The notes under the pieces were generated by a model that did not search any database, was not told the origin of the DNA, and saw only the letters and a program-made list of their open reading frames with translations. The position numbers were made by a program, and so were the translations under genes. DNA of 64,000 nt from Dryocosmus kuriphilus (Eukaryota > Arthropoda > Insecta > Hymenoptera > Cynipidae), in contig CM076193.1 of the NCBI GenBank assembly GCA_038277395.1, forward strand, positions 91,155,583-91,219,582, written 5' to 3'. Positions 11,042 through 23,711 of the stretch are shown piece after piece. How positions within the stretch are numbered: position 1 is the first letter of the stretch; the number at the start of each line of letters is the position of its first letter.

Positions 11042-12898
11042 GAAAGTTCGTTTTTTATGAAGCATGATGGAGAAATTTGTAAAAATTTCAGGAAAAACTT
11101 CTGTATCATGTCATTCTAATCAGAGAGAAAAAGTTGAGTAACCCAACTTTAAGAAAAATGCTTTGTGGCACAAGCAATTGTCTTATTTGCGTTTTGACCA
11201 AAGATTGTGCTTATATGGTGGAAGTGTGGTCACTGCCGGGCTTTTAAATATATGTATCGGGTACTGTCGGGTTCCTGAAGCACAGGCTAGAATTTGCTTC
11301 TTCTAATAAAGGATGAATTAAGAGAAACGAAGACGAATTGAAAACATTCAAGTGTCCGCAACCAAGTTATGTATTAGCAGAGGGCAAACCAAACTGAACT
11401 CGTGCTAATTTATTTTAAAAAATCGAAATACGCGTGAGAATATTCAAATTTTCAGTGTCATTCTAGTGAAGCAGAGCGGTGGACTAATCAGACGTTCATA
11501 AAAATGCTTAGCATCTTAAGCAGTGACTATTGTTCTTTTTCCCAAGGATTGTGAATATATACTGAAACAGTGGCAACTGTCGGGTCATTAAATATATGTA
11601 TCGAGCACTATCGGGTTCTTGAAACATAGGATAGAATTGTTCTCCTAATAAGGGGTGAATTAAGAGGAACTAACAAGAATTGAACAAGTACAAGTGTCAT
11701 ATTCGAGAAAAGAGCCTGTGAAAAAGATACATAAAAACAAATGACAAATAAGTTTTTTAACTGTAGAATAATATTAATATCTCATTTATTGTTTTTATTT
11801 GCTTCTGAGAAGTTCAATGCAGAAACCTAACTTTAAATTTCACATAATGAAGATTAAAATATATTTTCCACTTTAGTTATAATTAAATTACATAAATAAA
11901 AAATGTAGCTAATATGCACATTATACAAAAGTTGCACAATTCGTACAAGATGTTAATGGCAGCTTACAGCTTTAATAATATTCAGTAATACAACATAATT
12001 CCTAGTAATCAGAATGATGAATTTTTATTTTTCTGATTATCTGAAACCGAAAAAAATAGTGGTTTGACATTCAGTACTTTTTTAGGTTCCTCATAACTGA
12101 TTTTAATTTATACACAATCTAAATAAACAATGATTCACTTTATTCAAAGAAAATCTGTGTAAAATTACGCTTCGTGAATTTCAATCTCAAATATCTTTTT
12201 AGTTTGTCAAATAAGAGAACTATTATTTTTAATTTAATGTTAAAAACTGTAAAACTTATTTTTAACAAGATAAAAAAAAGGACTTTTGTTTAATGCCTCG
12301 AAAAACAAAATGAGCGATGGTTTATTACCAGCCAGTGGCTCGGTTTGAATTAATTCAATTCGAGATAGAACTGGCTCGGCTTGAATTTCTTAATTCGAAA
12401 AGCGTAGGCTCAAATTCAAGGCTTCGATTTTGGAATATATCGGAAACTCGACCCAGAGACTAATCGAATCAATTTTGGACATCCCTGATGTTAGATAAAA
12501 TTTTTATAAATCAGCAAGCTGAAACCCACCGAGTAAGTTTGTTTTTTATGAACCATGATGGAAAAATTTGCAAAAATTCCAGGAAAACCTTCTATATCAT
12601 GTCATTAGAGTCAGAGGGAACAGAAGAGGAACCGAATTAAATGCTTCGCAGGTTAAACAGTGACTCTATTGTTCATTTTCCCAAGGAGTGTGATTATATA
12701 CTGAAACAATGGTCGCTGTCGGTCATTAAATATATGTATCGAGTACTATCGGGTTCTTGAAACATAGACTAGAAATTGCTTCTCCTAATAAAGGGTGAAT
12801 TAAGAGAAACTAGCAAGAATTGAAAAAGTGCAAGTGTCATATTCGAGAAAAGTGTATGTGAAAAAGATATTTAAAAACAAATGACAAATAGCTTTTTT

Positions 12899-13962
12899 AC
12901 AGTCTCGTCTCAATGAGAAGGTATTAGTTTTATGTGAAAACTGACTTTCGCGAATTTCATGAAATCTCCACGTTTCATGACCCCCTGAATCCGAAAAAAC
13001 ATGTTGTACGTTGGTGTCTGTCTGACGTTTGCGTTGTCGTTGTTGGCGTTGTAGTCTGTGAATACGATAACTTTCGAAGGACTAATCGGATGGGGTTGCG
13101 CTTTGGCACACTTCTTTAAAGCGAAAAAACTAAGGACGATTTCGTTAATCAGACACTTTTGATCAACGGTTATGGTTTTATCCATCAAAAACTGTTTTCA
13201 CAAAATCAAAGAACCCATTTTCCGGCTAAACTATGCGAGATACAGAAAATACGGATATGACCAAAATTGTTCACCTTTTAAAAAGAGCTACAAATTTTGT
13301 ATTAACCATTTTTTCATGAAATGCACGGTTTTTGATTTAATGGAGAAAACGTTATTAAAAATCAGAAATTCAAATTTTCCCCCAAAGTATGCAAGATAAG
13401 AAAGAATGATAATAAACAAAGATGTTAAACTCAAAAACATCTACAAATTTTGATTTAATTATTTTTTTATAAAATGCACGGTTTTGATGTTAATCGAGAA
13501 AACGCTATTAAAAAACCAAAAAGTCAAATTTCCCGCCAAAATATGCAAGATACAAAAGAAATAATAATAAATAAAGTTGTTCACCTAAAAAAGATCTACA
13601 AATTTGCTTCCTATCATTTTGTTGAACAGACGTGTAGTTTTTTAGTTATTCGTGAAATATATTATAAATTATAAAGAAAAACACTTTTCAGCAAAACTAT
13701 GTATGATACGAGAAAATATTAACAAGCAGAATTGTTCACCTTGGAAAGAGCGAGAAAATGATGAGAATGTATTCCTTAAGGCGATAGAGCCTTAAGTAAA
13801 ATAATTTCTTTTGTAATTTTAATTTAAAGGTTTACACGATCCTTAAACACCGAGCGCGTAGCGCGAGGTAAATAACCTATCGAGCGCAGAGCGCGAGTAC
13901 CGTAAATAACGTATCGAGCGCGAAGCGCGCCATGAGAATGTGCCCGCGAAGCGGGGAGATTT
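12899..13962 (+). mobile_element. Rep-A full unit, copy 2
   Basis: It has a degraded start (CTCGTCTCAATGAGAAGG), then a microsatellite of GTT/GTC type (about 13030-13060), AT-rich monomers, a CTTAAG segment, GC mini-palindromes such as GAGCGCGTAGCGCGAG, GATGAGAATGT-like CATGAGAATGT and the terminal hairpin (near 13943-13957, one arm with a mismatch). The order matches 5106-6345. Confidence 0.75.
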
Positions 13963-14099
13963 TTTTTTAATGATTTAGTTATTTTCAACTTTTTCAGTTA
14001 TTTAAACAAACGATTTTATGATACTATTAAAATTTGTTTAAGTACCTGTTTATATAAATATAATCATAGAGGCAACAAAAAGCAGAAGTTTTTTCATAT

Positions 14100-14640
14100 A
14101 ATCATCCGAGTCCTACTTTACCTACATTCCTTTGGGACTAATTTACGTTCACACGAAATGAGATATCAAGTTGAATATTTTGGAAACTAATTAAAAAACA
14201 CTAAGGAATGTTTACCTGTTCTTGAAACTGTATAACTACAAAAAAAGCAAAAAAATTTTTTTTTTTAAATTGTTTTTGTAATTATGAAAATTTAAGAGCA
14301 GATAAGCGTTTCTCATTGGTTTTTATTGAATTACCCAACTTTTAAACTCGATATCTCATTTCGTATGAATATAAGTTGGTACCAAATAAATTCCTACTTT
14401 ACCGACATTTTCTTTGGCAGCAACTTACGTCCACACCACAAGAAATGAGATATCAAGTTGAAAATTTGGGAAACTTAATAAAAAGCACTAAGGAACGTTT
14501 GTCAGACGAACGTTCCTTAGTGCTTTTTATTTAGTTTCCCAAACTTTGTCTGGTCCTAAAATTTTATGTTTACTTAAAAAGCAAAAAAAAAATTATTTCC
14601 TAAAATTTTTTTTTTTTGTAAATATGAAAATCTAGAACCA
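14100..14640. repeat. Nested foldback sequences, including a 35-bp hairpin at 14465-14543
   Basis: The segment around 14130-14225 returns inverted at about 14285-14400. A second, tighter hairpin has arms 14465-14499 and 14509-14543 (35 bp, one mismatch) and a 9-nt loop; its arms include AAAAGCACTAAGGAACGTT. A partial copy of the same words is at 19090-19140. This is probably the terminus of a foldback or TIR element. No gene is present. Confidence 0.75.
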
Positions 14641-14658
14641 GATAAACGTTTCTTATTA

Positions 14659-17600
14659 CATTCTCATCTCAATGAGGAGGTCTTAGTTTTATGTGAAAAC
14701 TGCCTTTCGCGGATTTCATGAAATCTCGACGTTTCATGATCCCCTAAATCCGAAAAAAACAGGTTTTACGTTGGTGTCTGTCTGTCGTTGTCGTCGTTGT
14801 TGTCGTAGACAGTTAGCACGATAACTTTCGAAGGACTAATCGGATTGGATTGCGCTTTTGCGTACTTCTTCAAGGCGTAAAAAGTAAGGACGAGTTCGTC
14901 AACCAGCGGGTCTTGACCAATGGTTCTGGCTTTATCCATAATAAATTCTTTCTAAAAATCAAAAATTCAAATTTCCCGCCAAAATATGCAAGATACGAAA
15001 AAATCATAATAAACGAAGTTGTTCAGCTCAAAAATATCTTCATATTTACTCCATACCATTTTCTCGAAAACACGCATGGTCTTTAAGTTATTCGTGAAAT
15101 ATGTTAATTCATATAAAAAAATCCACTTTTCCGCCAAAGTATGCGAGATACGTGAAAATATCAAGAAGCAGAATTATTCACCTTCCAAAGACCTACAAAT
15201 TCTGTTGAAACCATTTTTTGATATAACCCATACTTTCTTCATTAAACGTATAATACCGTTCTTTTAATAAAAAAATACATTACTATACAGTCAATAAAAA
15301 GTTATTAAAAGTTATTGAAAAATCTGCCCGCTACTCAGGCGCATTCTCATCACGTTTCTCGCGCTCACCAATCAATGAAATTATACCTAAAACGTAAATT
15401 TCTTCATTTTTTACATAGTTTGGCTGAAAAATGCATTTTTTTTTATTATTTCATTCTCATCTCAATGAGGAGGTATTAGTTTTATGTGACAACTGACTTT
15501 CGCGGATTTCATGAAATCTCGACGTTTCATGATCCCCTTAATCCGAAAAAACAGGTTTTACGTTGGTGTCTGTCTGTCGCTGTCGTTGTCGTCGTTGTTG
15601 TCGTAGGCTGTTAACACAATAACTTTCGAAGGACTAATCGGATTGGATTGCGCTTTTGCGTACTTCTTCAAGGCGTAAAAAGTAAGGACGAGCTCGCCAA
15701 CCAGCGGGTTTTGACCAATGGCTCTGGTTTTATCCATAATAAATTCTTTCTAAAAATCAAGAATTCAAATTTCCCGCCAAAATATGCAAGATACGAAAAA
15801 ATCATAATAAACGAAGTTGTTCAGCTCAAAAATATCTTCATATTTACTCCATACCATTTTCTCGAAAAGACGCATGGTCTGTAAGTTATTCGTGAAATAT
15901 GTTAATTCGTATAAAAGAAATCCACCTTTCCGCAAAAGTATGCGAGATACGTGAAAATATCAAGAAGCAGAATTATTCACCTTCCAAAGACCTACAAATT
16001 CTCTTGAAACCATTTTTTGATACAACTCATACTTTCTTCACTAAACGTATAATACCGTTCTTTTAATCAGAAAATACATTACTATACAGTCAATAAAAAG
16101 TTATTAAAAGTTATTGAAAAATCTGCCCGCTACTCAGGCGCATTCTCATCACGTTTCTCGCGCTCACCAATCAATGAAATTATATCTAAAACGAAAATTT
16201 CTTCATTTTTTACATAGTTTGGCTGAAAAATGCAATCTTTTTATTATCACATTCTCATCTCAATGAGGAGGTATTAGTTTTATGTGAAAACTGACTTTCG
16301 TGGATTTCATGAAATCTCGACGTTTCATGATCCCCTAAATCCGAAAAAATGGGTTTTACGTTGGTGTCTGTCTGTCGTTGTTGTCGTTTTCGTCGTTGTC
16401 GTCGTTGTTGTCGTAGGCTGTTAGCACGATAAATTTCGAAGGACTAATCGGATTTGATTGCGCTTTTGCGTACTTCTTCAAGGCGTAAAAAATACGGACG
16501 AGTTCGTCAACCAGCGGGTTTTCACCAATGGTTCTCGTTTTATCCATAATAAATTCTTTCTAAAAATCAAAAATTCAAATTTCCCGCCAAAATATGCAAG
16601 ATACGAAAAAATCATAATAAACAAAGTTGTTCAGCTCAAAAATTTCTTCATATTTACTCCATACCATTTTCTCGAGTTATTCGTGAAATATGTTAATTCA
16701 TATAAATAAAATCCACTTTTCCGCAAAAGTATGCGAGATACGTGAAAATATCAAGAAGCAGAATTATTCACCTTCCAAGGACCTACAAATTCTCTTGAAA
16801 CCATTTTTTGATACAACGCATACTTTCTTCATTAAACATATAATACCGTTCTTTTATTAAAAAAATTCATTACTATACAGTCAATAAAAAGTTATTAAAA
16901 GTTATTGAAAAATCTGCCCGCTACTCAGGCGCATTCTCATCACGTTTCTCGCGCTCACCAATCAATGAAATTATATCTAAAACGAAAATTTCTTCATTTT
17001 TTACATAGTTTGCCTGAAAAATGCAATTTTTTTATTATTACATTCTCATCTCAATGAGGAGGTATTAGTTTTATGTGAAAACTGACTTTCGCGGATTTCA
17101 TGAAATCTCGACGTTTCATAATCCCCTAAATCCGAAAAAACAGGTTTTACGTTGGCGTCTGTCTGTCGTTGTCGTCGTTGTTGTTGTTGTCGTAGCCTGT
17201 TAGCACGATAACTTTCGAAGGACTAATCGGATTGGATTGCGCTTTTGCGTACTCCTTCAAGGCGTAAAAAGTAAGGACGAGTTCGTCAACCAGCGGGTTC
17301 GGACTAATGGTTCTGGTTTTATCCATAATAAATTCTTTCTAAAAATCAAAAATTCAAATTTCCCGCCAAAATATGCAAGATACGAAAAAATCATAATAAA
17401 CGAAGTTGTTCAGCTCAAAAATATCTTCATATTTACTCCATACCATTTTCTCGAAAACACGCATGGTCTTTAAGTGATTCGTGAAATATGTTAATTCATA
17501 TAAATAAAATCCACTTTTCCGCAAAAGTATGCGAGATACGTGAAAATATCAAGAAGCAGAATTATTCACCTTCCAAAGACCTACAAAGTCTCTTGAAACC

Positions 17601-17831
17601 ATTCTTTGATACAACCCATGCTTTCTTCATTAAACGTATAATACCGTTCTTTTAATCAAAAAATACATTACTATACAGTCAATAAAAAGTTATTAGAAGT
17701 TATTGAAAAATGTGCCCGCTACTCAGGCGCATTCTCATCACGTTTCTCGCGCTCACCAATCAATGAAATTATATCTAAAACGTAAATTTCTTCATTTTTT
17801 ACATAATTTGGCTGAAAAATGCAATTTTTTA
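14659..17831 (+). repeat. Four-unit ~793-bp tandem array derived from Rep-A
   Basis: Units begin with CATTCTCATCTCAATGAGG (the array start at 14659, then 15452, 16250 and 17041, with the next element at 17832), giving periods of 793, 798, 791 and 791 bp. Each unit has the Rep-A 5' part (microsatellite GTC/GTT and two monomers) joined to a short inverted 3' end (AATCTGCCCGCTACTCAGGC ... CATTCTCATCACG). The fusion is therefore not a plain head-to-tail copy of the full element. Units differ by scattered substitutions. The ~78-codon plus-strand frames in each unit are a by-product of the repeat. Confidence 0.9.
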
Positions 17832-19055
17832 CATTCTCATCAGAGAAGGTATTAGATTTATGTAAAATTTGACTTTCGCGGATTTCATGAAATCTCCACG
17901 TTTTGAGACCCCCTGAGTCAGAAAAAACGGTTTTGACGACCGTGTCTGTCTGTCTGTTGTCGTCGTCGTTGTCGTTGTCGTCGTGGTCGTCTGTGGTCGC
18001 GATAACTTTCGAAGGACTAATCGGGTTGGTTGTGCTATGGTTGACTTTTTCAAGAGCTAAAAATCAAGTTTAAGTTCCTTAACCAGCGGTTTTTGACCAA
18101 CGGTTATGGTTTTATCCATCAAAAACGGTTTTCACAAAATCAAAAAATCCATTTTCCGGCTAAACTATGAGAGATACAAAAAAAATGTAAGAAAGTGAAA
18201 TTATTCATCTAAAAAAAATCTATAAATTTTGTCTTAACCGTTTTTTGATAAAATGAACGGTTTTTGCTTTAATCAAGAAAACGCTATTAAAATTAAAAAA
18301 GTCTGGTTGCCCGCCAAAATATTCAAGATACAAAAAAATGGTAAAGAACAAAGTTGCTCAATTAAAAAATATCTACAAATTTTATTTTAACCATTTTTTG
18401 GTAAAATGCACGGTTTTTGTTTTAATCGATAACACGTTATTAAAAATCAAAATTTTCAAATTTCCCACCAAACTATGCAAGATACGGAAAAATGATGATG
18501 ATAAACAAAGTTGTTCGCCTTAAAAAGATCTACAAATTTGCTCTCTGTCATTTTTTTGAGCAGACGCGTAGTTTTTGAGTTATTCGTGATATATGTTATG
18601 AAGTATAAAGAAAACCACTTTTCAGCAAAACTTTGCAAGATATGAGAAAATATTAACAAGCAGAATTGTTCACCTTGGAAAGAGCTACAAAATTTATTTA
18701 TAAGACTCATCGTTTTACTTTTAAGAATCGAAATCCTGCATTGTGAAAATTTGGAAAATCACAAAAAAACTTTACCAATCTACAATGTGTTTTAAAAAAA
18801 TGTAATTATCGATCGCGAAGCGCGAGTGTCATGAGGATAATGTATTGCTTAAGGGCGATAGAGCCTTAAGTAAAATAGTTCCTTTTGGAATTTTTAATGT
18901 AAAGGCTTATAGGTTCCATAAACACCGAGCGCGTAGCGCGAGGTGAATAATTTATAGAGCGCGAAGCGCGAGTGCCAATAGACGCGCGCCCTAGGAGCGC
19001 TCACATTTCGCGCGTAGCGCGCGATGAGAATGTGCCCGCGAAGCGGTTAGATTTT
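17832..19055 (+). mobile_element. Rep-A full unit, copy 3
   Basis: It follows the tandem array directly and has the same order as 5106-6345: ACATTCTCATCAGAGAAGG, a GTC microsatellite (about 17955-17995), AT-rich monomers, CTTAAG, GC mini-palindromes (GCGCGTAGCGCGC) and GATGAGAATGT. The terminal hairpin has decayed on one arm (GCCCGCGAAGCGGTTAG). Confidence 0.8.
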
Positions 19056-19059
19056 TACT

Positions 19060-19884
19060 CTTTATTTAGTTTCCCAAATTGTCAACGAAAAAAAAATATC
19101 AAGTTGAAAATTTGGGAAACTAAATAAAAAACACTAGAGTACGATTATCTGGTCCTAAAATTGTATAATTAAAGAAGAAGCAAAAAAAAAATTCCCCAAT
19201 CAATTTTTTCTTTTTATAATTATGAAAATTTAAGACCAGGTAAACGTTTCCATTGCTTTTTATTCAATTTCGCAAATTTTCAACTCGATCTCACATTTTT
19301 TGTGGACGTAAGTTGGGCTAAAAAAAATTTCGGTAAAGTGGGAATTGTATGACAAAAAAATGGGAGTTTCTTAAAATTTATTTATTTTTTTATTTTTTAG
19401 TTATTTCATTTAATCAAACTGTATTTTGAATATTATTTTTGTATTAAATTAATTTTTAAATATTGAATGTTATTTTTAACTTTTTTAGTTTGTAAATCAT
19501 TTTTTTATTTAGTTACTTTTCACAACTTATTTTTAAAATTAATATGTGTGTAGTTTCCCTTTATCTTTTAGTTATTTAAAAAATGTTATAACACTTTTTA
19601 AATAGTATTTCAAATATGTATATTTTATAATTTTTAAAATCTTAAAAAGGAGAGTATTTAAATTTAAGACTTAAAATTTAGTTTTTTTTTAGTGTACGTT
19701 TTTTTATAAATACGTGGTTATGTAAATTGAATATAAAATCCATCATTTAATTTTTGAGGGTACCAAATAATTAATCCCCATCTTTGACAGAAGCCAATTT
19801 TTTGATCAAATATTTAGTTTCCTCAATTTTGCAATTAATGTTCATTATTAAAAAAATGAATAGCATATTTAATCATTTCAATTA
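19060..19884. other. AT-rich DNA, no gene seen
   Basis: It begins with a fragment of the foldback sequence also found at 14.1-14.6 kb, then very AT-rich sequence with T runs. No coding or RNA gene is recognised. Confidence 0.6.
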
Positions 19885-20150
19885 AAGGGGCCATTTCCAG
19901 ACAATCAGAAGGCAATGCGACCATGTGCTTCTAAAATTTTCTAGGAATTGTGTTTAGATAATGTTCAGGGCCGGGACAATTTATTAATCTTTAAATTCCA
20001 TAAGAAGAAAAAGGAACAAAGTGGATAATTAAATTATCCTAATGGCTTAAAATACCTAGAAAATAACCTATTTTTTCATTACCACCTAGTGAGGTTAGAT
20101 TCGCAAAAATCGACGCTCTTTTTCCTCATTTGTATATTAAATGGCACCGG
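19885..20150. repeat. Diverged direct repeat, copy 1 (copy 2 at 20825-21095)
   Basis: The shared order of words is AATTAAAG, TTTTCTAGGAA, GTTCAGGGCC, TTCCATA, TAAAATACC, GAGGTTAG and CTCTTTTTCCTCATTT. The copies are about 940 bp apart and well diverged. The 670 bp between them is AT-rich without a recognisable gene. Confidence 0.65.
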
Positions 20151-20824
20151 AAGAATTAATTTCATGCGACGCTCCTACAGGATAATCAGAGGTCACCTTT
20201 TTCCTGGTTCTGTGAATGCTTCCTTTCAGCTTCAAGGATGAAACTGTTGACATTCACACCATATACAGAAATCTATTTTTATATGTGTGGAATAGATGGA
20301 CTTCGGCCTTATTTAAAATATGAAGAGTAGAACATTTTTTTCTTTGAAAATTAATTTGAAAGAATTTATCAGAAGTTGTTTAAAACTTCATGAAAAAAAT
20401 CAGTTCTATGTTAATTCTTGAAAATTGAATAGTCTTCAGATTAGGGCATTTAAAATTATTTTTTACTTTCTCAGTTTTCAAAACAAATGATCTTTTAAAA
20501 CTATTTAAAAATTTGAAGAAAATGTTCTTATATAAATATTTAGTTATTTTTCAGTTTTTAAAGAAAACGATTTTTTAAATTATTTAAATATATTTGTGAT
20601 TGAAATACCTGTACTACCGACCTCAATTTTTTCTTTAACCTATAAGAACTTTTCTTGTAAATAAAAGATCGGACTGAACCTTTGGGAAGGAAATGAGAAG
20701 ACACTATACTACGTTTATGTGCATTATTTAAGTAGAAATTTATAAAAAAGTTTTTTTTGTCGGTAATATAGGTATCTTAGCGCGTCACATGACTTTCATT
20801 TGCACATTTAAAAATTTCGAAACG

Positions 20825-21095
20825 CCTCATTTCCAACCAATTAAAGCCTGATGCGCAGGCGCTTCGGAAATTTTCTAGGAAATATTTTCGTCCAGTGCTT
20901 GGAGAAAGTTCAGGGCCGCCTGAAATCCACTCCTTATATTCCATACAAAGAAAAAGTAATAAAGTAGACAGTTGAATTGACTACATATCTTAAAATACCC
21001 TAAAATTAATCTATTTATTAAATTACTACCTATTGAGGTTAGGTACACAAAAATCCACACTCTTTTTCCTCATTTTTGTAATAAATGGGACGAGG
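20825..21095. repeat. Diverged direct repeat, copy 2
   Basis: Partner of 19885-20150 in the same orientation; see that entry for the shared words. Confidence 0.65.
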
Positions 21096-21109
21096 CGAAA
21101 TAGTTTGGT

Positions 21110-21440
21110 CTCTTAAGTAGTCCAAAAGCGCATGTCCTACCATCGAGAAGCCCACCCTGGTTAAACGACACTTCAAATCGTGTATTTTTGCGGCCTCAAA
21201 ACGTCCAGATTAAAATGAGTTGCAATTTGGAGTCGTTCTACACCCATTTTTATTTTTTGAAACCCTTAGAGGTTTTTAAAGTAAAATAGTAATGTGGTTA
21301 AACTTCAAATCGTGTATTTTTGCGGCCTCAAAAAACGTCCAGATTAAAATGAGTTGCAATTTGGAGTCGTTCTACACCCATTTTTATTTTTTGAAACCTG
21401 CTTCAACACCCTTAGAGGTTTAATACTTGTAATAGTAATG
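21110..21440. repeat. Two tandem ~135-bp copies; an inverted relative lies at 42395-42540
   Basis: The words ACTTCAAATCGTGTATTTTT and GAGTTGCAATTTGGAGTCG occur twice about 135 bp apart. A single diverged copy in reverse orientation occurs at 42395-42540, with the flanking AAGCGCATGTCCTACCATCG shared as well, so the family is dispersed. Confidence 0.75.
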
Positions 21441-23596
21441 TGGCTAGCGGCTAGATGTCTTGCCCGTCAACTTTAATGATAGTTTAACTGTGATCCTTGT
21501 TACAGTTTCTCATCGACGGAGATGAAAAATAATTAAATAAATTCATGTATTCGACTATTCACTATCAAACTGTTGTGAATAAACAAGCAAACTTCCATAA
21601 TATAAACAAATTTAATGATTTAATAAATATACAATAGAGTTTTCGTTTTCCTTTGGTTCATAAATTCTTTTGTATAATTAGTAAAAGATTAAACTTGTTT
21701 ATATTATACAATCTTGCTTATTTTTTTCAAAATATTTTAATAGTGAATAGTCGGATATATTAGTTTATTTAATTATTTTCCAGTAACATTACTATTATAA
21801 CTAAACTATTAATGCTATTGTGCTAAAACTTTCCAGAAGACTTCTTTGCTTCTTAATGCACAACTTTCTCGTTGGAACTTTCTCATTTCTCAAAAGTTGT
21901 TTGATAAATGAAGCGATTGATGATTGAAGTTCGTAATTATTGTAACTTCTCGGAAAAAAAATTATCAAGATTTTTATTTACAAAAATTGATGAACTTTCC
22001 TTATTTTGTTTCCCTCAGACTCTACCGCATCTTACTCTAGTGGGCTAACCATTTCAGAAAATGCCAATTTTTCCAATTATTTTTCTTCTTTATTCATTTC
22101 AAAACGAAAATTCATGTAATGAAATTACTGAGTTAATGAAAATTCACAGTCTGTTCACCCTTTACAGAAAAGGAACTCGACTTAATTGGTGTGTCACGAA
22201 ATATGAACATAGAATCGCCCGAAATTATGATATTTACTTCTTTCTTCGGCAGTTTCTCAAAAATTAACAAATTTGATTTTTTTTCAGAAAAGCCGAAACT
22301 ATTTTATCAATCTTCAAAAATTTGATATTTTTCTCGATCCATTCTACAGAGCTAAAAATTCTTCATCACATGAAAGAAAAATCAACCGAATATGTATATT
22401 TTGTAAAAAACTGCATCATTTTTGAAAAATGTTTTGGCAATTTTTATGAAATTGTAAGGTTATCTTCAACAGCTCACCATTCCTGAATAAAAATTGTTTC
22501 TGACAAACGGTGAAACACGTGCTCCTTCATTTTGAGTGTAGAATAACATAATTTCATGTCAAAATATTCTGACTACTTCATGCAGACATCGTTGCATGAT
22601 TTGAATTGGAATCAGTCACTCCCCCTATCTAGACTATTTTACTTAGAACTGAGAAGGGTGAATTAATTTATTATGAAGGAGTTAGATAAGGATTTACGTG
22701 TAAAAAAATTGTGAACAGACTTTCATATACAGTAAAGTTAAAGACATATATGCGCGTCAAAGGAGATAGTCCAAGCATCTTGTCATCTTACAACTTCTTA
22801 ACTAGTAAAATCCTGTTTTTTGATAAAAGATTTTATCGAGTAGCCCTGAATACGAAATTAAGTATGTGAACAAATCGCCTTGTGCGTCCCGAAATATTAT
22901 GGGAAAAAGTTCCCAAAAATTACGTTTGCGTTAATTGACGCTCCCCATTGCATCCTAGAGCAAAAGTAGTGATAATGAAAAGTGAAGTAAATAAAATTCC
23001 TAGAAGATTAAAAAAAATTGACACCGAGTTATAAAAAAACCGCGTTTTTGGAAAGTTTTGTACCTGTTTCATTGCTTTCTGTTTAGAATTACTGGAACTC
23101 ATTTTTTACTTATTAATTTAACTCATCTGTGGAACAGTTTTTTGTAAAGTTAATGGATTCCAAACTAGAGAGAAACCAAAACAAAAGTACTGTTTTATAG
23201 CAAAAAATGGGAAAAACTGGGGTAACTTTGAAGAGTCATAACTCGGCACCCATTAAAAATAGAACATTTTTTTATCTTCAAAGAATTTTGTTTAATTTAC
23301 TCTTTCATTACCACCCTAGGATGCAATGGGGAGCGTCAATCCACACAAGCGTGAATTTTGGGATCTTTTTTCGAAAACATGTCTGAGACAGGGCCACTCA
23401 ATAAAGCGTTCTATCAACAAAAAAAAAAACAGAAATTACTAGTTAAGAAGTCGAAAAGACCTTTTTTACGACGAAATGCCTGGACTAAGAATCGTAAGAG
23501 CGAGTGAGCGAACACGAAATCGCATAAAAGCGTCTCTAGTATACAATCTCCGAGCGCATGCGTTGCGCCTGCTCTCTAATCTCGTGTAACAATGAG

Positions 23597-23711
23597 GAGT
23601 ACGTCCAAACCACGTTGAAAGCACCAGTTCTCGTCGGATCACTGAAGTTAAGCAACGTTGGGCGCGTTTATTACCAAGCGGTCACCCCCTTGGTAATACC
23701 GCATGATGTAC
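23597..23711 (+). pseudogene. 5S rRNA-derived sequence with inverted box C, copy 1
   Basis: The 5' part matches eukaryotic 5S rRNA well (CCACGTTGAAAGCACC, then TCTCGTCGGATCACTGAAG, TTAAGCAACGTTGGGCGCG), and the 3' end also matches (AATACCGCATGATGT). Between them, where box C (normally GGTGACCGCTTGG) should lie, the sequence reads CCAAGCGGTCACC, its exact reverse complement. It is bracketed by ATTACCAAG and CTTGGTAAT. The internal promoter is therefore broken in this orientation, and no functional 5S RNA is expected. It could be the head of a 5S-derived SINE. Confidence 0.85.

Larger units (their letters stand above)
8670..12898 (+). repeat. Rep-B array, plus orientation
   Basis: Four partial-to-full units of an AT-rich repeat about 1.15 kb long. 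Landmarks in each are CCAGTGGCTCGG (about 9476, 10624 and 12332), a short reading frame beginning ATGATGG or ATGGTAG (about 9700, 11066 and 12558), a TCACTGTCGGGT / TACTATCGGGTTC pair, and CCTAATAAAG, which contains an AATAAA. The third unit carries an extra ~200-bp segment and the MITE at 10830. Rep-A abuts directly at 12899. There is no recognisable protein domain, and the origin of the repeat is unknown. Confidence 0.8.

Noticed and set aside
14850..17473. Recurring ~78-codon plus-strand frames in the 793-bp units
   Set aside because: They run across microsatellite and AT-rich monomers and recur only because the units are copies; no domain.
14659..17831. Regularly spaced repeats considered as a CRISPR-like array
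   Set aside because: The unit is ~793 bp and repetitive throughout with no unique spacers; the window is eukaryotic.
22920..23102. Identical 60-codon minus-strand frame here and at 49205-49387
   Set aside because: Identity follows from the segmental duplication; the inverted third copy at 39.4 kb does not keep the frame and no domain is seen.
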